64,000 bases of DNA from Reticulitermes speratus (Eukaryota > Arthropoda > Insecta > Blattodea > Rhinotermitidae), in contig JAJKFL010000003.1 of assembly GCA_021186555.1 (NCBI GenBank), forward strand, positions 48,107,630-48,171,629. The letters run 5' to 3'. Positions 56,416 to 64,000 of this stretch are shown here, in pieces (position 1 is the stretch's first letter; each line of letters begins with the position of its first letter). The notes beneath the pieces were generated by a model. It did not search any database, had not been told where the DNA came from, and saw only the letters and a list, made by a program, of their open reading frames with translations. The translations under genes and the position numbers were made by a program.

Positions 56416-56419
56416 GATC

Positions 56420-57995
56420 TCTAATTTTACTTTATTTTGTATTAGTATAAAACATGGTGTATTCCATTATGGAATAACACAGACTAAGAACTTTAATTGT
56501 ACTCATTTGTCCGAGTACCTCTAGATCAATACAGTGTAATTTGAATACTATCCACGGCGCAAAATATCACAGAACAATCAATCGTGCCTTGTATGGCGTT
56601 TAAATTATACAGTAGTCTCGATGTTCGTGAAACTCGATGTTCGGGATTTCGACCTTTCGTGATCGCCAGTTATAATACGTTTCGGTCTTCCGTGACTGGC
56701 TCCGACGAATCGGGATGAGACAATGTGGTTGGCGAGTATGCTTTCCCCATTCTTCTGCTACTGCGCAGATGACTAATGAATTCCGTTTATCCAAAAGTTG
56801 TATTTCATTAGAAATAAATTTTCATGCTATTTACACTTTTTTAAATACTTGTTTCAAAGATTATGTCGGCAGTATTTACAGTATAAAAAGAAAAATCACA
56901 AAACTGTTATTATAACCAATTTAGCTCACTAGGAGTGCGTGAAACAAAAGTTAAAGATAGAGAAATATAAATAACATTAGTGAAAAAAAGACTAAAAACA
57001 CTACGTCTGATAGTGAGCTGCTTACAGCACGATATGTCGGTCGTTTATGTTTGTAGGTTTTGTACAATGTATTTACCGAGGACAAATATTCTAAAGGACG
57101 TCTCTCTTAAAGGTAGTCAAATTTGCATCTCCCCCCCTCCCCCCCCAATCCTGCCGTTTATATTTCCGTATTTCTATATCTATACTTGTCATTTTAAAAT
57201 CCTACTGTTTCGCTACGTAATGCTTGAAGGTCTTGCTTGATTTTAGTGCTTAAGGATTGCAAATTTACGGCTGGAAGTTTCATAATTACAGACAGTAAAT
57301 TAGGAACTAGGGATCGTTGGCAAACGTCTAGGAGTAATGTTATGAGAATTTCCAATCAGAACCGCTGGCCCCTGACGTGAATTAAGCGTGTCAGATGTAA
57401 GCCTTCAGCTACCAAGGCAGCAGGTGACAAAGAAGTATACCGCTTCTAATGAATGGATTATCGTTTAAGATATTAATCAATTTACCCGTATCATAAAAAA
57501 GAAGACTTTTCTCGTAGGACGAAAAAAAAAATATTAAATTTAAAGCCATGTGTGTAACACTCCTTTTAATTGCTGTGATTTTATAGTTTCGTTATATTCT
57601 TTTATTTGGAATGTCAGTTACACTTACCGTGGGCTCTTGTAATTTCTTTGGCTGAATACAGCAATTATCCATTCTCTCTGCTGCGAGCATGAAATTCCAT
57701 CTTAATATGATGTCTTAGGAAACGAATTACAATTTATAGAATGTCAACCGCTCCTCATCACAAGAATCTTAATTGCATTTGATACTAAATTAAATACTAC
57801 CACCGAAAAACTGAACTGTGTGTAGTCAGAAAAAAAAACAACAGTCAGGTCCAAACTAATAACAGTATCAGACTAAATACAAAATATATCCCATACATAA
57901 ATACAACTCGCACTGAAAAATGAGAATTGATATAGGCTTATATTATAGGATGCGGTTTATAACCGCGATATCTGTTTAAGCGTGTTGTCAACTAT
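56420..57995. other. no recognised gene
   Basis: AT-rich with a C-rich run (cccccctccccccc) at 57133-57146. Frame 56980-57240 (+, 86 codons) has no known motif. Confidence 0.4.
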
Positions 57996-58019
57996 ATGAC
58001 GCCGGTGATGCGTGAAACA

Positions 58020-58170
58020 TTATGGAGCATTGGTGGAATGAGAGTCACAGGGGAAAAACAAGTACTCGGATTAAAACCTATCTCCGTGCCATTCTGTCTA
58101 CCTCAAATTCCACATGGAATACCTAGGATTGATCCCAGGCTTCTCTGGTTACAAAATCACAGAGAACACC
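58020..58170 (-). mobile_element. SINE-2 3' two-thirds
   Basis: tggagcattggtggaatgag, caggggaaaa-acaagtactc, ccgtgccattctgtctacct, B-box complement ggattgatcccagg. Head lost. Confidence 0.65.
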
Positions 58171-58189
58171 GTTACTCTCAGTATGACAT

Positions 58190-58240
58190 TACGTCTCACG
58201 TCATACAAAATAACGGGAAAAATTATAATTCTTTATACTT
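58190..58240 (-). mobile_element. short RTE-type LINE fragment
   Basis: tctcacgtcatacaaaataa-cggg and aaattataattctttatact match the 5' end of the 54733 and 41103 copies and stop at the same point. Confidence 0.5.
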
Positions 58241-58309
58241 AATTAGTACGGTTTATAAGCCCTTACTTTCTTTTAAATGCAGTTTTCATGTGTTATGGCC
58301 ATTCCCGAA

Positions 58310-58540
58310 TATTTAATCATTCAAGGGCGAAAAGTAATGTTTTATCTAAAAGTCCAGTTCGTACCGAGCAGTAAACACTTTTCATCTCGGTTATAAAAAC
58401 CAATTAGTCAATGCTGCATAGCGTAAAGTTGCTGTCTGTTATACATACAAAAGAAATAAATCCACTCTGTTAGCAGAATGTAGAAATTCTGAATATTAAA
58501 CCTGATGTTACGTAAAGTCACCGCTAGGTTTTGAGACATT
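58310..58540 (+). repeat. interspersed repeat, copy 1
   Basis: Direct match to 62535-62760: cgaaaagtaat, catctcggttataaaaacc-aatta, gcaaagt/gtaaagt, acatacaaaagaaataaatc, ttgaatgttaaa/ctgaatattaaa, cagctaggctgt/accgctaggtttt. No coding capacity. Confidence 0.6.
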
Positions 58541-59140
58541 TTCGATGGGTGTACGAGTATTAGCTAGCCAGCTTCAAATTATTATTTCTTTTGTATTCCA
58601 GTGATAAAACATAAATTCACACCAATTTTCTCTGAGCTTATAGGCCAACCTCTTTACTAACGTCTAAAGAAACCTTCCACTCAACTGTCTAAGAGGGTCC
58701 CGAAAAAATAGATGTCCGATCGGGATTCCAACCCGCGACTACATATGTATGACTGTAAACGAATCTGATAAAACTGTTTTGATAGACGGTTAGAACAGTT
58801 GTTAGACAGCCAGACATTCTCGAGCTGGACCCATCAACTGTCAGCTGAAAATCCTTTTGGAGATGGTAAAAAATAAACATTAATAAAGCATGTCTAACTA
58901 TCGAGGAAACAATGTCTAAAATGTTGATAGCTGAGACATTTGCTTAATAACTTTTCATCGCGCAGGAAAGCATTCTGACACCACTTAAGTACACAGCTCT
59001 AGAGCTACTTAGTGTCCATGATAGTTATGATAAGGAACGAGCAGCGGAGGGAATACTGGAATGGACGGCAGGAGAAACAGCGGAGATGATGGTTCGATGT
59101 CGAAACAATAATAATTTTATGTGACGCCTTATAATGTGAC

Positions 59141-59185
59141 AGGTACATAACGTTTCGGATAGACCTGACGCCTCCATCCTCAAGG
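59141..59185 (-). ncRNA. decayed hammerhead-like motif
   Basis: Minus strand: UUGAGGA (first core C is U), hairpin GGA/UCC around a long loop, GAAAC, 5 nt loop, GUA (59146-59144). Stem I not evident. Abuts the truncated interspersed repeat at 59190. Confidence 0.4.
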
Positions 59186-59189
59186 TGTA

Positions 59190-59493
59190 CGCCATATCGT
59201 GGTAGATGTGTTTTAATTTTTTCTACAAATTTGTCTCAAAAATTTCTCATTCTAAGAAGAATTGAGCGAGATATTATCATAAACTTACACAGGTGTTCAT
59301 GTAAAGTGTCCGTTGTTTTTGTCGGACTTTAAATAAACTTGAATTATCTCGACAGATTTTCCAAAAATACTCAAATATCAAATTTCATGAAAATCAGTCC
59401 TGTGGAAGCCGAGTTTTTCCATGCGGACGGACAGACAGACAGACATGACGTAGTCAATAGTCCCTTTTCGCAATTTTGCGAATGCGCCTAAAA
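59190..59493 (+). mobile_element. interspersed repeat of the 9225 family, 5' truncated
   Basis: Shares the right two-thirds of 9225-9712, including gagcgagatattatcataaa, tttcatgaaaatcagtcc, gagtttttccatgcggacgg and the terminal hairpin region (ttcgcaattttgcgaatgcg-cct). 5' truncation with a fixed 3' end is unusual for a TIR transposon. Confidence 0.7.
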
Positions 59494-59904
59494 TGTAAAG
59501 CTGCGTAGATCTTCAGTAACATATATATAATAACTATGCATAAAAAAACTGAGCGTGGCCGCGACAGAACTCTTCGGTAAAAGAAACCTATTTACAGTAT
59601 ATCAACCAGGCAAAAGTAAATTCACTGACAAAAACATGTCCAACTTATGTCACTGTTCATCTGAATGGAAGTCTCGTTTAGAAGTGGGTCAACGTCAGCA
59701 CTTCGGTGTGTAAGTGGCAGTCATGTACCATAACGCAACTTAATCCTGTGACTGAACAAAAAACACGTGCATGCAGGATAATTCTCTCACAGTGGCATAC
59801 CAACTGGCAGCCAAGTACTCGCTTAATAGCGTGTGCTAATACCATTGCAGTCCATAGAAGCATCTTGTGTGAGGTTTCAATTGGATCAGCTCACGCTGCT
59901 GAAG

Positions 59905-60700
59905 ATAGGAGTGGCCAAAACATTTCAATTGGTCTAGCTCGAGCTAATGTACACAGGAGTGGCCAAAACATTTCAATTCGAATAGCTCGGGCTAATGTAC
60001 ACAGGAGTGGCAAAAACATTTCAATTCGAATAGCTCGGGCTAATGTACACAGGAGTGGCCAAAACATTTCAATTCGAATAGCTCGGGCTAATGTACACAG
60101 GAGTGGCAAAAAACATTTCAATTCGAATAACTCGGGCTAATGTACACAGGACTGGCCAAAACATTTCAATTCGAATAGCTCGGGCTAATGTACACAGGAG
60201 TGGCCAAAACATTTCAATTCGAATAGCTCGGGCTAATGTACACAGCACTGGCCAAAACATTTCAATTCGAATAGCTCGGGCTAATGTAAACAAGGGTGGC
60301 CAAAATATTTGAATTGGTCTAGCTTGGGCTAATGTACACAAGAGTGGCCAAAACATTTCAATTCGGATATTTCGGGCTAATGTACACAGGAGTGGCCAAA
60401 ACATTTCAATTCGAATAGCTCGGGCTAATGTACACAGCACTGGCCAAAACATTTCAATTCGAATAGCTCGGGCTAATGTAAACAAGGGGTGGCCAAAATA
60501 TTTGAATTGGTCTAGCTTGGGCTAATGTACACAAGAGTGGCCAAAACATTTCAATTCGGATATCTCGGGCTAATGTACACAGGAGTGGCCAAAACATTTC
60601 AATTCGGATAGCTCGGGCTAATGTACACAGGGGTGGCCGAAACATTTCAATTGGTCTAGCTTGGGCTAATGTACACAGGGGTGACTAAAACATTTGAACT
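59905..60700. repeat. 48 bp minisatellite, open on both strands
   Basis: About 16 units: aggagtggccaaaacatttc, then aattcgaatagctcgggcta, then atgtacac. Variants include aggagtggcaaaa (one unit with an extra A at 60110), agcactggcc, and aagggtggccaaaatatttg with ttggtctagcttggg. The last type repeats with its neighbours at 60290-60340 and 60485-60540, indicating multi-unit duplication. The 16-codon period keeps frames open on plus (I-R-I-A-R-A-N-V-H-R-S-G-Q-N-I-S) and minus (A-R-A-I-R-I-E-M-F-W-P-L-L-C-T-L). Confidence 0.9.
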
Positions 60701-60774
60701 AGGACCTATTCTTTGGAGTGACCTACGCAACGGGTAAGGAAAATGTGACTGAAACTTTGAATGTCAAGATTTCT

Positions 60775-61010
60775 ATAGGTCAGGTGCACTGAAAATAGTT
60801 TGGGTGGGAAATGTTTGAGGAAAGACTACTTAGGAGGTCTAGACGTATGTGAAGGATAACGTGAAAATAAACATTAAATGGGCTGAGTGTGGACTGAACT
60901 CATATGGCGCAGAAAAGGACAGGTAACTTCTTGAGGAACTGGTAATATACTTTCGGGTTACAAAAATTTATGGGAGTTAATAGCTGAGCGGTTATTAGCG
61001 TATAAGGATA
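60775..61010 (+). mobile_element. RTE-type LINE remnant
   Basis: gggaaatgtttgaggaaaga, ctaggaggtctagacgtatg-type and tgtggactgaactcatatgg keep the order of the LINE 3' end. Degraded. Confidence 0.5.
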
Positions 61011-61014
61011 GACT

Positions 61015-61715
61015 ATAGTCTGCGAAGTTAGTCTGAAAACCGATAAGTCTAATTCATAGTAATCGGAGGTGTGAAATTTTTATGGCAACATGCCACAGAC
61101 CCACCAATTATTAGGCTAAGTTCAGTGGTCCATTCCTTTGGCTCTCCAATCGTATCACGCCAAGTGTGTGTACTTGCACTGTCTTAGGCAAGTCACAACT
61201 AACCCGCCGGTAGTAAACTTGTATATCCCTTGCTGTAAGCTACGGAGTCGGCTATCTGATCGTGCCAGGTTAATTTGATCCACAAAACTTGTACCGTAAA
61301 CCTTAGCTTTCACGTTACAAATATGGGCACCAGAATTTCCAGATACTTCATTACAAATATAAAAGTAACATAGTTATTTATGTAAGGACTTTACTTACAA
61401 AATTAAGCATAAGTAATGATAAATTATCATAATGCATATAACCTTCAAGTACACAAGTGTATAGACTTCTATTTCCAAGAACGTCCCTTGTTAACTATAT
61501 AGCCTGCTGGTTGTTGAAAAGAAAACGACCAGCTGAAGCAAACGAATACTTAAATTTAAACACATCTGTTTGCAATAGTGTCAGATACTCTTAATCAAAG
61601 TTATTCGACAGATGAATAGGGTGACGAAAACTGCTGTAAAGTCAGACAACCTCACTTCAGATTGGGGTGGACAATGGATACTAGAAATTATTCATTCCGT
61701 CCATTTTGTTTACAA
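61015..61715. other. no recognised feature
   Basis: No coding or repeat structure recognised. Confidence 0.4.
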
Positions 61716-61716
61716 T

Positions 61717-61930
61717 ATTAATTTATAAAACCAGACAAATGCACACATGACAAACACATGCGTATAGTTTTTCACTATTCCTGCATGTTTCGGCAGGTCT
61801 GTGCCATCCTCATGGATTTCATACACAAAAGTTTAAATGTGAAGACGGCACGGACGTGCTGAAACATGTAGAAGTAGTGACAGCTACGGATGTGTTTGTC
61901 ATGTGTGCATTTGTCTAGTTTTATAAATCA
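61717..61930. mobile_element. inverted-pair hammerhead-like element
   Basis: Arms 61717-61809 and 61843-61930 (ttataaaaccagacaaatgc / gcatttgtctagttttataa). Left minus: AUGAGGA-U-GGCA...UGCC-GAAAC-AU-GCA-GGAA. Right plus: GUGAAGA-C-GGCAC-GGAC-GUGC-UGAAAC-AU-GUA-GAAG. Both cores lack the first C. The plus frame 61934-62176 after it has no recognisable features. Confidence 0.62.
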
Positions 61931-62534
61931 ATAGTGGATATTAGGTTTATAAGAATATTAGGCAGATTTAAAAATCGGATATTCTGGCTTAAAATAAAAC
62001 TGACACTATATTTATGCATACCAACGGGGATATCTTGTGTTCGAGCTGACAGTGCACCAAAGGATAAAAACGAAGAACTTTTGGTATACGGTTGCATATT
62101 CATATTTCAAATAGCACAATCCATCGATCGTAAGATCATATACAAATTTGTATTGTATGAAGGCCAACATTCTTGAGCAAATTGAGTGGACAGTTTAGAA
62201 AAAGGTGATTCTTTCTGACATTTTCATAATGTCGATTGACAAATTTCCTTAAAGCCACAATGCCGGGTAATGCAGTTCCCTTTCCTTCTACATGTAAGAT
62301 GATAAGGCAATTAATTCCACTCCATTGGGTTCCTTGGCATAACTAGCCCTATATCCTGGACAAGGATTTCAAAGAGATCCAGCATAACAGAATTCTTAAT
62401 TTATCCTGCCAACTGAAGAAGGAAACAGAACCAGATGTGGTTTAACAGGCACTTCGCCCATCTATTGTATTGCCATTATATGGATTTGTAAAGAACAAAA
62501 AGCACCATAATGGTTGCGCTACGCGTGCATTTCC

Positions 62535-62760
62535 TAGCTTCTTAACCCTTTAAGCACGAAAGGTAATCCGCGCACTGAACACTTCCCATCTCGATAATAA
62601 AAACCAATTACTGAATGCAGTACAGGGCAAAGTTCGCTCTTTGTTCTGAGATACACACAAAACATATAAATACACTGCGGGCAGAGTGCAGAATTTTTGA
62701 ATGTTAAAACTGGCGGTACATACAGTAACAGCTAGGCTGTAAATTCATTCCCGGTTCTCT
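62535..62760 (+). repeat. interspersed repeat, copy 2, possible TTAA-type transposon end
   Basis: Begins cTTAAccctttaagcacg. TTAA followed by CCCTTT is the pattern of piggyBac-type ends, although no right end was found. The body matches 58310-58540 and 17290-17450. Confidence 0.5.
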
Positions 62761-62984
62761 TTTATTCGTCACTGACAATGGTGTTTATTTAGTGCGAATA
62801 AAAAGCTATCATTACACAGCTATTCGCAATACAAAGACTCAGAATTTATAAACAAATAGCTTGTTAATTATAAACCATATGGAAATGTATTTCATATCAG
62901 ACATGTAGATATTAAATCATTTAAATCTTATGAATGCAATCATAATCCGTATGGTCCATCCTTTGGTACAGATTATAGACAGAC

Positions 62985-63065
62985 TACAGAATATAAAAAA
63001 GGAATATAGAATAGAATATAGAATAAAAGTGTAATATAGATAGACTATGGAATATAGATGTAATT
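62985..63065. repeat. imperfect aatatagaatag tandem repeat
   Basis: Seven or so variants of (g)aatatag(aa), including agactatggaatatagat. Confidence 0.75.
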
Positions 63066-63439
63066 CGACGTAAGCTTCATGCATAATCAGGGTTGGAGAC
63101 CCATTGGGCGGATACAAAAAAAAAGAGAACTTCCAGACAGTTGTTACTGTAGACATCAATACCAAATTTTACCGAAATTGATTCAGTAATTTAGGATAAT
63201 AAAAGTGGGCAGACTGAAGGCAGGATATCATCTTCTCTGTACGATCTCGTCCCGTTTACCTACCGCGTAAATACCTCACAAAATACAGAAAAGCTTTCAA
63301 GGGCCGACCTAAAGTCAGGCGGTAACACTAATGTGTAAAAGGTCATACTTAATGCAAAAATGTAAAGTCATTGATGTGCTTAATTAATTAAGCAACAAGC
63401 ATGAAAATTTAACCTCGGAATTAGACGGAGGTATGTGAT

Positions 63440-63570
63440 CAAATTCACGTCCAGGCTGCTTTACCTTGGGTTGGGTAGGGGGAGGAGGAAGAGCTCCGGA
63501 TACCTACTTAGATAACACACTGCATGGTCCCCCCAGAGCCAGATCGGATGCTGCATGCGATTTTTCGGCA
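63440..63570 (-). mobile_element. SINE-5 fragment
   Basis: tccaggctgctttaccttgg, then a gggtagggggaggagg run, then ccccccagagccagatcgga in SINE-5 order; tRNA head not visible. Confidence 0.45.
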
Positions 63571-64000
63571 GCCCATCTCGTGGCCTAGGCACTGAAGTGA
63601 CTGAGCTAGCCCATACGTATTGTGACAAACGCTTTAAACGTTGTATCCCGCGAGTGGTCTGTGGTATAAAGGGCTCTGTCAGTATTTCAGTCTATTATCT
63701 TGTAGCGTCAATCTCACTCAACAATGTCGCTGATGGTAGGATATTAACTGGTAAATTATGAATTCTGAAGGATCTGGAAGGACCTTGGTCACTGTTAAAT
63801 CGAAGTGCTATCTCTGCATTTGCCTGAAGGTTACGCGAAGCATAATCCAGAGTCTGAGGAGCCTGCCAATGCCCGCAGCTCAGACAGCGTATCAAAAACT
63901 GAATCGCAATACGTGAAGGGTCCAGACAACACCAACGTTTGGTGACTCCTTGCTACAAAATTTTATATCACAACTTTAGGCAGAACTGGGATAGCGTAGT

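Noticed and set aside
59706-60485. Open frames of 138-144 codons on both strands
   Set aside because: Products of the 48 bp minisatellite; frames on both strands over the same units cannot both be genes.

Overview
The window reads as repeat-rich intergenic DNA from a large animal genome, most likely an insect and possibly a cockroach-like one. I base this on AT-rich sequence, several tRNA-derived SINE families, 3'-anchored RTE-type LINE fragments, short DNA-transposon derivatives and minisatellites. The SINE and LINE ends look like those I associate with American cockroach assemblies, but that is an impression from memory, not a search. I found no host protein-coding gene: no open frame longer than about 240 codons, and the longest frames are all translations of tandem repeats or strand-biased DNA. 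There is no rRNA, functional tRNA, CRISPR array or prokaryotic gene organisation.

Layout. 0-5 kb: SINEs and LINE tails. 5-12 kb: four reverse-oriented SINE-1 copies, a tandem hammerhead-type repeat, a 490 bp interspersed repeat and a hAT-like MITE with 8 bp target duplications. 13-24 kb: SINEs and four inverted-pair elements. 25 kb: a 25 bp minisatellite. 26-33 kb: further inverted pairs, including a 151 bp near-perfect pair. 36 kb: a SINE carrying three extra internal units and flanked by a target duplication. 37-47 kb: RTE LINE fragments of two families, inverted pairs and a second TSD-flanked hAT-like MITE. 48 kb: a 300 bp purine-rich strand. 49-52 kb: 27 bp and 21 bp minisatellites. 54-56 kb: RTE fragments and an intact hammerhead motif. 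60 kb: a 48 bp minisatellite. 62 kb: a last inverted pair.

The main observation is a dense population of type I hammerhead-ribozyme-like motifs: CUGANGA, a short hairpin, GAAA, a minimal stem III and GUA/GUC/GUU, often with a complementary stem I. I count more than twenty intact or decayed copies in 64 kb, in at least five sequence families. Many form head-to-head inverted pairs with short spacers, and one pair is direct and tandem. Hammerheads are established parts of Penelope-like elements and retrozymes, so these are probably non-autonomous relatives. Several keep every core base (22810-22854, 50285-50330, 56055-56100, the left arm of 31780-32120). In other pairs each arm carries its own core-breaking change.

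The parts do not form a pathway. They are layers of mobile DNA: LINE machinery probably moved the SINEs (13-14 bp target duplications at 14.8, 36.2 and 53.8 kb), transposases moved the MITEs, and the hammerhead elements are a third class. SINE family numbers (SINE-1 to SINE-6) are mine, for this window only.
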